24,364 bases of DNA from Lachnospiraceae bacterium (GTDB lineage: Bacteria; Bacillota; Clostridia; Lachnospirales; Anaerotignaceae): the NCBI GenBank assembly GCA_019422065.1, contig JAHZEA010000011.1, forward strand, positions 1 to 24,364, written 5' to 3'. The position numbers and the translations under genes are program-made. Of this stretch, positions 15,339 through 22,703 are shown in pieces. Positions within the stretch are counted from its first letter, which is position 1, and each line of letters begins with the position of its first letter. Below the pieces are notes generated by a model. That model did not search any database, was not told where the DNA came from, and was given only the letters and a program-made list of their open reading frames with translations.

Positions 15339-16426
15339 ATTTAAGTGATTATATAAATTTAATTGAGCCTATTGATGAAAGTATACTTGTACTTTCTCAA
15401 AAAAGGTGGGACAATATAGCTAAGCCATTAAAAAGCCTTGGTAAGCTTGAAAAAGCTGTGTCACGTATGGCGGCAATAAGCCAAAATAGTGGTAAAGTTG
15501 ATATTTCAAAGCCTGCTCTTTTGGTTATGTGCGGCGACCATGGTGTTGTTTGTGAAGGTGTTACACAAACAGACAGCTCTGTTACAAAAATTGTAGCTGA
15601 TAGTTTTCAAAATTCCGAAACAACGGTAACAGTTATGTCAAAATTTGCCGGTGTTGATGTTTTTCCTGTTGATGTAGGTATAAACTGTGATACATACGAA
15701 AATAAAGAGCTTTTGCCTTTTAAAGTCTGTGACAGAAAAATAAAAAAAGGTACTGAAAACATATTGCTTTGTGACGCCATGGCAAATAAAGAGTGCGAAA
15801 AAGCTGTTTTAACAGGTATTGAATGTGTAAAAGAGCTTAAAGAAAAAGGCTATAATATAATAACTACCGGTGAAATGGGTATTGGCAACACTACACCAAG
15901 CACTGTTTTAGCAGCAATTTATACAGGCTTAAGTGCAAAAGAAGCCACGGGCAAAGGTGCTGGACTTTCTAAAAAAGGCTATAACAAAAAAATTCAGGTT
16001 GTGGATGAAACGATAAGCCGTGTTTTAAATAATTATAAAAAAGAAGATTATTTGGGTGTTTTGTCTTCATGCGGCGGACTTGAAATAGCAGCACTAACAG
16101 GTGTGTTTTTAGGCGGTGCAGTTTATAAAGTGCCGATTGTATGTGATGGATTGATTTCAACAGTTGCGGCACTGATGGCTGAAAAAATAGCACCTTTAAG
16201 CAAAAACTATGTATTTGGTTCACATATAAGTGCTGAACCGGCTGTAAATGCTGTTATTCAAACTGCCGAAATAGAAACTTATATAGACTGTGGAATGTGT
16301 CTGGGTGAAGGAACAGGCGCTGTTGCTGCTATACCTCTTTTTCAAATGGCTTGTGATGTGTATAATAAAATGAGCACATTTGAGGATTTTAAAATGGAAA
16401 ACTATAAGGATTACGAAAAGGAATAA
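15335..16426 (+). CDS. cobT: Nicotinate-nucleotide:dimethylbenzimidazole phosphoribosyltransferase CobT
   Basis: Activates the lower-ligand base by moving ribose phosphate from nicotinate mononucleotide, giving an alpha-ribazole phosphate. The 363 residues match CobT: KPLKSLGKLEKAVSRMA near the N-terminus, VMCGDHGVVCEGVTQ (64-78), TTGEMGIGNTTPST (177-190) with Glu180, GAGLSKKGYNKK, and the C-terminal DCGMCLGEGTGAVAA (318-332), where Glu325 corresponds to the catalytic base Glu317 of the Salmonella enzyme. Only one such gene is present, and no benzimidazole synthesis genes are in the window, so the base actually attached (dimethylbenzimidazole, another benzimidazole or a purine) cannot be read from this sequence. 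AGGTG at 15324-15328 and a 4-base overlap with cbiA indicate coupled translation. Confidence 0.95.
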   Translation: MNLSDYINLIEPIDESILVLSQKRWDNIAKPLKSLGKLEKAVSRMAAISQNSGKVDISKPALLVMCGDHGVVCEGVTQTDSSVTKIVADSFQNSETTVTVMSKFAGVDVFPVDVGINCDTYENKELLPFKVCDRKIKKGTENILLCDAMANKECEKAVLTGIECVKELKEKGYNIITTGEMGIGNTTPSTVLAAIYTGLSAKEATGKGAGLSKKGYNKKIQVVDETISRVLNNYKKEDYLGVLSSCGGLEIAALTGVFLGGAVYKVPIVCDGLISTVAALMAEKIAPLSKNYVFGSHISAEPAVNAVIQTAEIETYIDCGMCLGEGTGAVAAIPLFQMACDVYNKMSTFEDFKMENYKDYEKE

Positions 16427-16428
16427 TT

Positions 16429-16947
16429 ATGATTATATTGGTATCTGGCGGAAGCTCCAGCGGCAAAAGTGCTTTTGCAGAAAAATTGTGCCTTGAGTTT
16501 AAAACAAAAAAACTCTATTACATAGCCACTATGGAGCCTTACGGAAAAGAAGCAAAAAACAGAATAGAACGCCATATAAAACAGCGTGAAGGCAAAGGTT
16601 TTATTACTATTGAAAAATTTACTAATATTAAAGATGTTTGGCTTCCTAAAGGTTCAACAGTAATATTGGAAAGCCTTTCTACACTCCTTGCAAACGAAAT
16701 GTTTTCGGCAAATGGCAGTGGTGAAAAAGCTGATGTGGAAGTTTTAAGCGGTGTTAATAAGCTTTGTAAAACTTGCGAAAATACAGTTATTGTAACTGAT
16801 AATATATTTGAGGATGGTGTTTTTTACCTTCCCAAAACTATGGAATATTTAAAAGCATTAGGTGAAATTAATTATCAGATTGCGTCAATGGCAGATGAGG
16901 TTATAGATATAGTAGCATCATGCCCTGTTTATTATAAAAAGAGGTGA
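16429..16947 (+). CDS. cobU: Adenosylcobinamide kinase / adenosylcobinamide-phosphate guanylyltransferase CobU
   Basis: Phosphorylates adenosylcobinamide and transfers GMP from GTP to make adenosylcobinamide-GDP in nucleotide loop assembly. The 172 residues carry an intact P-loop VSGGSSSGKSAFAEKL (5-20), YYIATMEPYG (30-39), and RIERHIKQREGKGF (45-58), in which His49 corresponds to the histidine that receives GMP in Salmonella CobU. Unlike classical CobU, the C-terminal third lacks the NEVGxGIVP motif and reads TDNIFEDGVFY instead, before the usual helix ending in ASMADEVIDIV. A short paralogue at 17716 retains a GxGxVP motif but has a damaged P-loop. It begins 2 bases after cobT, and cobS starts 4 bases after its stop. 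Confidence 0.88.
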   Translation: MIILVSGGSSSGKSAFAEKLCLEFKTKKLYYIATMEPYGKEAKNRIERHIKQREGKGFITIEKFTNIKDVWLPKGSTVILESLSTLLANEMFSANGSGEKADVEVLSGVNKLCKTCENTVIVTDNIFEDGVFYLPKTMEYLKALGEINYQIASMADEVIDIVASCPVYYKKR

Positions 16948-16951
16948 GAAA

Positions 16952-17701
16952 ATGCTTAACTCATTTTTTATGGCTCTTTCTATGTTTTCAAAGCTTCCAG
17001 TGCCGGAAATAGATTTTAATAAAGCCAATATGAAATATGCCCTATGCTTTTTTCCTGTTATAGGGCTTATTATAGGCTTTTTTCAGTGCCTTATATATAC
17101 ATTTTTGAAATATGCAGGTTTTGGAGATTTGTTTATTGCCTGCATTATAACGGTTTTGCCAATTTTAATTACAGGCGGAATACATATTGACGGTTTTATG
17201 GATACCAGTGACGCAAGAAAGTCTTATGGCAGCAAAGAAAAAAAGCTTAAAATACTTAGTGACCCACATATTGGTGCTTTTAGTGTTATATCAATTATTG
17301 TGTATATGATTGTATATTTTGGAGCAGTTTATCAGGCAGGGCCAAAAGGGATTTTTGCTTTTGCCAAGTGTTTTATATTATCCCGTGCTTTAAGCGGTTT
17401 TGCGGCTGTTACTTTTAAGTGTGCCAAAAAAGAAGGATTGCTTTTTACATTTGCGGATTCGGCAGATGTGGATTTTACAAGAAGCGTATTGATTGCCATA
17501 TTTGTTTTAACTGCTCTTTGGCTTATATTAAAAGACGGAAAATGTGGTTTTATTTGTGTTTTGGCTACTCTTTGTGTTTTTGGGTACTACAGATTGTTTT
17601 CGTATAATGAGTTTGGTGGTATTACAGGGGATTTGGAAGGATATTTTCTGCAAATATGCGAATTAGCTGCTCTTTTGTGCGCTACTGTATTTGGCAGATA
17701 A
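16952..17701 (+). CDS. cobS: Adenosylcobinamide-GDP ribazoletransferase (cobalamin synthase) CobS
   Basis: Integral membrane enzyme that joins adenosylcobinamide-GDP to alpha-ribazole (phosphate), closing the nucleotide loop. The 249 residues contain several hydrophobic helices (for example about 31-52, 60-75, 110-125 and 182-210) and the hallmark loop GGIHIDGFMDTSDA (75-88), followed by SDPHIGAF (103-110). These are the metal- and pyrophosphate-binding motifs of the family. N-terminal FMALSMFSKLPVP is typical of CobS. GAGGTG upstream (16941-16946) gives a good start. It follows cobU and is followed by the short CobU-like gene, so the nucleotide loop genes are grouped. The C-terminus is hydrophobic up to the end. 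High certainty. Confidence 0.94.
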   Translation: MLNSFFMALSMFSKLPVPEIDFNKANMKYALCFFPVIGLIIGFFQCLIYTFLKYAGFGDLFIACIITVLPILITGGIHIDGFMDTSDARKSYGSKEKKLKILSDPHIGAFSVISIIVYMIVYFGAVYQAGPKGIFAFAKCFILSRALSGFAAVTFKCAKKEGLLFTFADSADVDFTRSVLIAIFVLTALWLILKDGKCGFICVLATLCVFGYYRLFSYNEFGGITGDLEGYFLQICELAALLCATVFGR

Positions 17702-17715
17702 TTTTGAGGTGTAAA

Positions 17716-18093
17716 ATGATACTTATTACTGGTGGAATATATCAGCATAAGCTTGATTTTGTATATAAAAATTTTAAATTAGGTAAAGATGATATTTGTT
17801 TTACAGACAATGATTTAAACTGGAATAATAAAAAAGTAATTTATAAATTTAACGATATTATAAAAAAATGGCATGATGAAGGCCTAAACCCTGAGGAACA
17901 TATTTTAAATGTTTTAGAATGTCTGAAGGATAAAATTATTGTTATAGACCAAACAGGCTGCGGTGTAGTGCCTGTTGATGAAAAAGAACGAGTACTAAGA
18001 GAGATTACAGGCAGGACATGCTGCATATTAGCAAAGGCCGCCGATGAAGTGTATAATGTAATGTTTGGTTTGGGAGTAAAAATTAAAGGCTGA
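17716..18093 (+). CDS. Short CobU-like protein with degenerate P-loop
   Basis: A 125-residue protein whose second half strongly resembles the C-terminus of classical CobU: IVIDQTGCGVVPVDEKE (75-91) in place of NEVGMGIVP, followed by ITGRTCCILAKAADEVYNV (97-115) and the ending GVKIKG. The N-terminus MILITGGIYQHKLDFV aligns with the CobU P-loop, but the Gly before the Lys is His11 and the following Ser is Leu13, so ATP/GTP binding is doubtful. No counterpart of the guanylylated His segment is obvious, and the middle is shortened. The frame is open from 17656 inside cobS, but ATG 17716 has GAGGTG (17706-17711). It may be a partner or regulatory subunit for the CobU at 16429, which lacks this C-terminal motif, or a decaying copy. 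A pseudoenzyme role is inference; homology to CobU is well supported. Confidence 0.72.
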   Translation: MILITGGIYQHKLDFVYKNFKLGKDDICFTDNDLNWNNKKVIYKFNDIIKKWHDEGLNPEEHILNVLECLKDKIIVIDQTGCGVVPVDEKERVLREITGRTCCILAKAADEVYNVMFGLGVKIKG

Positions 18094-18097
18094 TATT

Positions 18098-18673
18098 ATG
18101 GATATATATTTTTTTCGCCATGGACAGACAAAGGGAAATACAGAAAAAAGATATGTAGGTTCAACTGATGAGAGTATAACAAATGAAGCTGTTCAAAAGC
18201 TTGGTTTTGTTAATTCTCCTAATGTTGATATTGTTTATTCAAGCCCTTTAAAAAGATGTATACAAACAGCGGATATAATTTTTCCTAAGTATAAAATTGT
18301 AATTATTGAAAGTATTAAAGAAACTAATTTCGGAGATTTTGAATACAAAAACTACGAGGAGCTTAGAAATAATCCATATTATATTTCTTGGCTTGAAAGC
18401 GGCGGAAAAATACCTTTTCCAGATGGTGAAGACCCGGAAAAATTTAAAATACGATGTGAAAAAGCTTTTAATGTAATTATAAATAATATGATAAAAAATA
18501 ATTATAACAAATCTGCTGTTGTTACTCATGGTGGTGTTATAATGGCTGTTTTTGAAAAATTTTACGGCGGTAATTTTTATGATTACCAGATAAAAAACGG
18601 TGAATGTATTTTAGGCGATTTTGATATAAACACAAATAAGTTTTTGAGTATTAAAAGGATTAGCAATGAATGA
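18098..18673 (+). CDS. cobC: Histidine phosphatase, probable alpha-ribazole phosphatase CobC
   Basis: Phosphoglycerate-mutase-like phosphatase of 191 residues. Catalytic residues are visible: RHG at 7-9 with His8 as the phospho-acceptor, Arg53 in SSPLKRCIQTA, Glu75 in IKETNFGDFEY, and His144 in VVTHGGVIMAV. In cobalamin operons this family removes the 5' phosphate from alpha-ribazole phosphate or from adenosylcobalamin 5'-phosphate, the last step of assembly. The family has many substrates, so the specific function rests on its place between the CobU-like gene and cbiB. It starts 4 bases after the preceding stop with a weak binding site (AAAGG at 18085-18089), suggesting reliance on coupled translation, and its end overlaps cbiB by 8 bases. 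Confidence 0.82.
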   Translation: MDIYFFRHGQTKGNTEKRYVGSTDESITNEAVQKLGFVNSPNVDIVYSSPLKRCIQTADIIFPKYKIVIIESIKETNFGDFEYKNYEELRNNPYYISWLESGGKIPFPDGEDPEKFKIRCEKAFNVIINNMIKNNYNKSAVVTHGGVIMAVFEKFYGGNFYDYQIKNGECILGDFDINTNKFLSIKRISNE

Positions 18674-19631
18674 AATAACTCTATGTATATTTATTGGTTT
18701 TTTAATTGATTTAGTTTTTGGTGACCCGTATAGTATTCCGCATCCCGTTGTTTTAATTGGCAAAGCAATAACTTTATGCGAAAAGACAGCAGTAAAAATA
18801 TTTCCAAAAACTGATAAAGGCATGTTTTTAGGCGGAATTTTTATATGCGTTGTAGTTATGGTATTAAGCATGGCTGTACCGGCAGTCATACTTTATTTTT
18901 TTGGCAGAATAAGCCCACATCTTCGCTTTGCGGCAGGGTGCATTATGTGTTGGCAGATAATAGCCGTTAAATCATTAAAAAAAGAAAGCATGAATGTCTA
19001 TAATGAGCTTGAAAACGGCACTATTAATTCAGCAAGAAAAGCCGTTTCAAGAATAGTGGGAAGAGATACCCAAAGTTTAACTGATGAAGGTGTTACAAAG
19101 GCCGCAGTTGAAACCGTGGCTGAAAATACATCAGACGGTATTATAGCACCGCTTTTTTATATGCTTATAGGTGGGCCAGTGCTGGGGTTTTTGTATAAGG
19201 CAGTAAATACTATGGATTCTATGATAGGATATAAAAACGAAAAATATATGTTTTTAGGCCGTGCCGCCGCCAAAACTGACGATTTATTTAACTTTATACC
19301 AGCAAGGCTTTCAGCTTTTTTTATGATTTTTTCTGCATTTATTCTTAAATATGATTATAAAAACGCATATAAAATATTTAAGCGTGACAGGTTTAATCAT
19401 AAAAGCCCTAACTCGGCTCAAACAGAGTCGGTGTGTGCCGGCGCTCTTGATGTAATGCTTGCAGGCGATGCATGGTATTTTGGTAAGCTTGTAAAAAAGC
19501 CTACAATAGGTGACGGTATAAGAAAAATTCAGCATAACGACATAATTAAAGCAAATAAAATGATGATTTTAACATCTGTTTTGTTTTTGATATTTGGTAT
19601 TTTAATAAGACTGGCGGTGAGCTTAATTTGA
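18666..19631 (+). CDS. cbiB: Adenosylcobinamide-phosphate synthase CbiB
   Basis: Membrane protein of 321 residues that attaches the aminopropanol (phosphate) linker to adenosylcobyric acid. The N-terminus has the family motif LVFGDPYSIPHPVVLIGK (16-33). Hydrophobic helices follow (about 55-78, 86-97, 180-196, 238-252 and 300-320). Conserved soluble loops are RKAVSRIVGRDTQSL, AAVETVAENTSDGIIAPLFY, KAVNTMDSMIGYKNEKYM and AKTDDLFNFIPARL, all typical of CbiB/CobD(aerobic naming). The gene overlaps cobC by 8 bases and the TTG start of the threonine-phosphate decarboxylase gene by a TTGA arrangement; the product of that next gene is the substrate of this enzyme, so the pairing makes functional sense. 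Confidence 0.95.
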   Translation: MNEITLCIFIGFLIDLVFGDPYSIPHPVVLIGKAITLCEKTAVKIFPKTDKGMFLGGIFICVVVMVLSMAVPAVILYFFGRISPHLRFAAGCIMCWQIIAVKSLKKESMNVYNELENGTINSARKAVSRIVGRDTQSLTDEGVTKAAVETVAENTSDGIIAPLFYMLIGGPVLGFLYKAVNTMDSMIGYKNEKYMFLGRAAAKTDDLFNFIPARLSAFFMIFSAFILKYDYKNAYKIFKRDRFNHKSPNSAQTESVCAGALDVMLAGDAWYFGKLVKKPTIGDGIRKIQHNDIIKANKMMILTSVLFLIFGILIRLAVSLI

Positions 19632-20665
19632 GACATGAGCATGGCGGCAACATATACGCCAAAAAATGCGATATTGACTTTTCTTCTAATATAAATCCTT
19701 TGGGAATGAGTGAAAACATAAAAAAGGCTTTTATTAATTCATTTGATATGTCGGTATTTTATCCTGACCCTGAATGTACTGAGCTTAGAAAAAAAATAAG
19801 CCTTAAAGAAAAAGTTAATTTTGATAATATAATCTGCTCTAACGGAGCGGCGGAGCTGATATTTGCAATATGCTTTGCTTTAAAACCAAAAAAAGCTCTT
19901 TTGGCTTCTCCTTGTTTTGCTGAATATGAACAGGCACTTAATGCCTGCGGATGTGATATTGAAAGATATATTTTAAAAGAAGAAAATGGCTTTTGCTTTG
20001 ATGATGGATTTTTAAATAAAATAACTAACGATACAGACATTGTTTTTTTTACCAATCCCAACAATCCCACAGGTGTTTTGGCAAATGCCGAATTTGTAGA
20101 AAAACTGGCTAACAGATGTTTAAAAACAAATACTATAGTTGTTTTTGACGAGTGCTTTCTTGATTTTGTTTTAAATGGTGAGAACTGTTCAGCCAAAAGG
20201 TTTTTAACCAATAAAAACATAATTATATTAAAGGCTTTTACGAAATTTTATGCCATGCCGGGGTTAAGGCTTGGCTATGGATTATTTGCTGAAAATAATA
20301 TTGCTTTAAAAGTAAGAAGTGCCATGCAGACATGGAGTGTTTCAACCCCGGCACAAATGGCGGGAATTGCGGCTCTTGATGATGAAAAGGAGTACGAAGG
20401 TACAGTTGATTATATAGAAAAAGAGAAAGAATATATTCTCAGCCATATTTCAAATTTGGCTTATAAAGTATATGGCCACAGTGCTAATTTTATATTTTTT
20501 AAAGAAAGAGAAGATTTTGACAAATTAATGCTTGAAAAAGGTATTTTAATAAGAAGCTGCAAAAATTATCATTCCCTTGATGAAAGTTTTTACAGAATAG
20601 CTGTTAAAAGCAGAGATTGCAACGAGAAACTGATTAAGGCTTGGACTGAAATAAAGAGAGGTTAA
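19628..20665 (+). CDS. cobD: L-threonine-O-3-phosphate decarboxylase CobD
   Basis: PLP enzyme of aminotransferase class I/II fold that converts L-threonine phosphate to (R)-1-amino-2-propanol phosphate for CbiB. The 345 residues show the N-terminal HEHGGN (3-8) and DFSSNINPLG (17-26) typical of CobD, FFTNPNNPTGVLA (140-152), VVFDECFLDF (171-180) with the PLP-contacting Asp174, and the Schiff-base Lys206 in KAFTKFYAMPGLRLGYG. Histidinol-phosphate aminotransferase is the nearest relative, but the HGGN start and operon context favour CobD. The start is TTG at 19628, with GGTGAG (19616-19621) at 6-base spacing; no ATG in frame nearby would keep the HGGN motif. It overlaps the cbiB stop (TTGA). 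A threonine kinase to supply the substrate is not in the window. Confidence 0.92.
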   Translation: MRHEHGGNIYAKKCDIDFSSNINPLGMSENIKKAFINSFDMSVFYPDPECTELRKKISLKEKVNFDNIICSNGAAELIFAICFALKPKKALLASPCFAEYEQALNACGCDIERYILKEENGFCFDDGFLNKITNDTDIVFFTNPNNPTGVLANAEFVEKLANRCLKTNTIVVFDECFLDFVLNGENCSAKRFLTNKNIIILKAFTKFYAMPGLRLGYGLFAENNIALKVRSAMQTWSVSTPAQMAGIAALDDEKEYEGTVDYIEKEKEYILSHISNLAYKVYGHSANFIFFKEREDFDKLMLEKGILIRSCKNYHSLDESFYRIAVKSRDCNEKLIKAWTEIKRG

Positions 20666-20668
20666 AAC

Positions 20669-22174
20669 ATGGCTTATTCCATTATGATACAGGGTACAAT
20701 GTCTAGTGCCGGAAAAAGCTTTATAGCCGCGGCATTGTGCAGGGCATTTGTTCAGGACGGCTACAAAGTTGCTCCTTTTAAATCCCAAAACATGGCTTTA
20801 AACTCATACATAACAAAAGACGGCTTTGAAATAGGCAGGGCACAGGCTATGCAGGCAGAAGCGGCAAAAACAGAGGCTACACGTTTTATAAATCCTATAC
20901 TTTTAAAGCCTACAACTGATGTTGGCTCTCAGGTTATTGTAAACGGCAAGGCTATTGGAAATATGGCAGCAAAGGAATATTTTGCTTATAAAAAGAAGCT
21001 TATACCTGATATTTTAAATGCCTATAATGAGCTTTCAAAGAGTAATGACATTATTGTTATTGAAGGCGCCGGCAGCCCCGCAGAGATTAACCTTAAAACT
21101 GACGATATTGTAAATATGGGTCTTGCTAAGATGCTTAATTCACCTGTAATACTTGCCGGGAATATAGACAGAGGCGGAGTTTTTGCCCAGCTTTACGGCA
21201 CAGTAATGCTTTTGGAAGAAAGCGAAAGACAAATGATAAAAGGCATTATAATTAATAAATTTCGAGGGGATAAAAGCATACTTGAGCCGGGGCTTGAAAT
21301 GCTAGAAGAAAAATGCAAAATACCTGTTTTAGGCGCTTTGCCTTTTATTGATGTTGATATTGATGACGAGGACAGCCTTTCAAGCCGTTTAGATTGGTAC
21401 GAAAATAAAGGGATAATTGATATTGCAGTTATAAGACTGCCTAAGCTGTCTAATTTTACCGACTTTAACTCTTTTGGCAGAGTAGAGGGCGTATCAGTAA
21501 GGTACGTTAAAAATGCAAAGGAATTTAAAAATCCGGATATGGTTATAATACCGGGGAGCAAAAATACAATTAAAGATATGCTGTTTTTAAGGCAAAGCGG
21601 TTTGGAAGCTCTTATTAAAAAGTCAGCGGCAAAAGGTGTGCCTGTTATAGGAATTTGCGGAGGCTACCAGATGCTTGGCAAAACAATAAGCGACCCGTAT
21701 TTTACAGAAGGCGGCGGGGAAATTGAAGGCCTAGGACTTATTGATATTTCGACTGTTTTTGAAACGGAAAAAAGTCAGATAAGAACAGAAGGAAGCATAA
21801 CTTATTCCGGCGGAGAATACGGTTTTTTGAATAATTTAAGTTTTGAAGGATACGAAATTCACATGGGTCAAAGCAGTATTGAAGAAAATACCCAAACAAC
21901 TGCTGTTAAAGCCAATGTAAACGGAGAAACTAAAATAATAGGAGCCGTTAATAAAAATGTATTTGGTACTTATATCCATGGCTTTTTTGACAGCAACGAA
22001 ATTTTAAACAGTATTTGCGGTATGCTTTTTAAAAGCAAAAATATTGACGCAAACAAAGCCATCATTTCTTTAAAAGATTACAAAAATATGCAGTATGATA
22101 AAATGGCACAAATGCTAAGAGAAAACATAGACTTAAATAGAATTTATAATATTATGGGGATAAAAAATGTCTGA
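20669..22174 (+). CDS. cbiP: Cobyric acid synthase CbiP (CobQ)
   Basis: ATP- and glutamine-dependent amidation of side chains b, d, e and g of adenosylcobyrinic acid a,c-diamide. The 501 residues show IQGTMSSAGKS (7-17) as a modified P-loop, APFKSQNMALNS (35-46), EIGRAQAMQAEAA (54-66), ILLKPTTDVGSQVI (77-90) and VIEGAGSPAEINL (130-142), all hallmarks of CbiP/CobQ. The C-terminal amidotransferase domain has MVIIPGSKNTIKD (291-303), the nucleophile Cys330 in VIGICGGYQMLG, and His437 in FGTYIHGFFD. Length is standard. It starts 3 bases after cobD with GAGAGG upstream and overlaps the adenosyltransferase gene by 8 bases; that enzyme acts just before it in the pathway. Confidence 0.96.
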   Translation: MAYSIMIQGTMSSAGKSFIAAALCRAFVQDGYKVAPFKSQNMALNSYITKDGFEIGRAQAMQAEAAKTEATRFINPILLKPTTDVGSQVIVNGKAIGNMAAKEYFAYKKKLIPDILNAYNELSKSNDIIVIEGAGSPAEINLKTDDIVNMGLAKMLNSPVILAGNIDRGGVFAQLYGTVMLLEESERQMIKGIIINKFRGDKSILEPGLEMLEEKCKIPVLGALPFIDVDIDDEDSLSSRLDWYENKGIIDIAVIRLPKLSNFTDFNSFGRVEGVSVRYVKNAKEFKNPDMVIIPGSKNTIKDMLFLRQSGLEALIKKSAAKGVPVIGICGGYQMLGKTISDPYFTEGGGEIEGLGLIDISTVFETEKSQIRTEGSITYSGGEYGFLNNLSFEGYEIHMGQSSIEENTQTTAVKANVNGETKIIGAVNKNVFGTYIHGFFDSNEILNSICGMLFKSKNIDANKAIISLKDYKNMQYDKMAQMLRENIDLNRIYNIMGIKNV

Positions 22175-22703
22175 AAATATTAAAGGATTAATTCATATTT
22201 ACTGTGGTGATGGAAAAGGTAAAACAACTGCCGCCGTCGGGCTTTCAATAAGAGCAGCAGGAAATGGAATAAATGTTATATTCTGCCAGTTTATGAAAGG
22301 CCGCAAAAGTGGAGAAATTGATATTCTTAAAAATATAGAAAACATAACTGTTTTGCGATGTGATGAGGATTTTGGCTTTTACTGGAATATGAGTGATGAA
22401 ACAAAAAATAAGGCAAAAGAATGTTACAGCAGACTTTTTAAAGATGCGGTTATTTTGGCAAGACAAAAAGAAAAATGCCTTGTTGTTTTTGACGAGATAA
22501 CTTACGCTCTTGATTACGGTTTTGTTGATAAAAATGAGTTTAAAAGCTTTATTGAAAACAGACCTTTAGAAACAGAAATTGTTGTAACAGGCAGAAATCC
22601 TGATAACTTTATTAAAGAAAAAGCTGATTATATTACGGAAATGGTTAAAATAAAACACCCTTTTGATAAAGGAATATCCGCAAGAGAGGGGATAGAGTAT
22701 TGA
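22167..22703 (+). CDS. cobA: Corrinoid adenosyltransferase CobA (BtuR/CobO type)
   Basis: Transfers the adenosyl group of ATP to the reduced cobalt of corrinoids, forming the Co-C bond. The 178 residues contain the P-loop GDGKGKTTAAVGLSIRAAG (14-32), FCQFMKGRKSGE (39-50), CLVVFDEITYALDYG (103-117), and VVTGRNPDNFIKEKADYITEM (138-158), all typical of the CobA/BtuR/CobO family rather than the unrelated PduO or EutT types. The C-terminal KHPFDKGISAREGIEY is also family-like. It overlaps cbiP by 8 bases and the TTG start of cbiC in a TTGA arrangement, so translation is coupled on both sides. It should adenosylate either cobyrinate a,c-diamide made by CbiA or salvaged corrinoids. Confidence 0.94.
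   Translation: MSENIKGLIHIYCGDGKGKTTAAVGLSIRAAGNGINVIFCQFMKGRKSGEIDILKNIENITVLRCDEDFGFYWNMSDETKNKAKECYSRLFKDAVILARQKEKCLVVFDEITYALDYGFVDKNEFKSFIENRPLETEIVVTGRNPDNFIKEKADYITEMVKIKHPFDKGISAREGIEY

Noticed and set aside
19759..20220. Open frame of 153 codons on the - strand
   Set aside because: Antisense to cobD with no recognisable domain and no credible start; shadow of an AT-rich gene.
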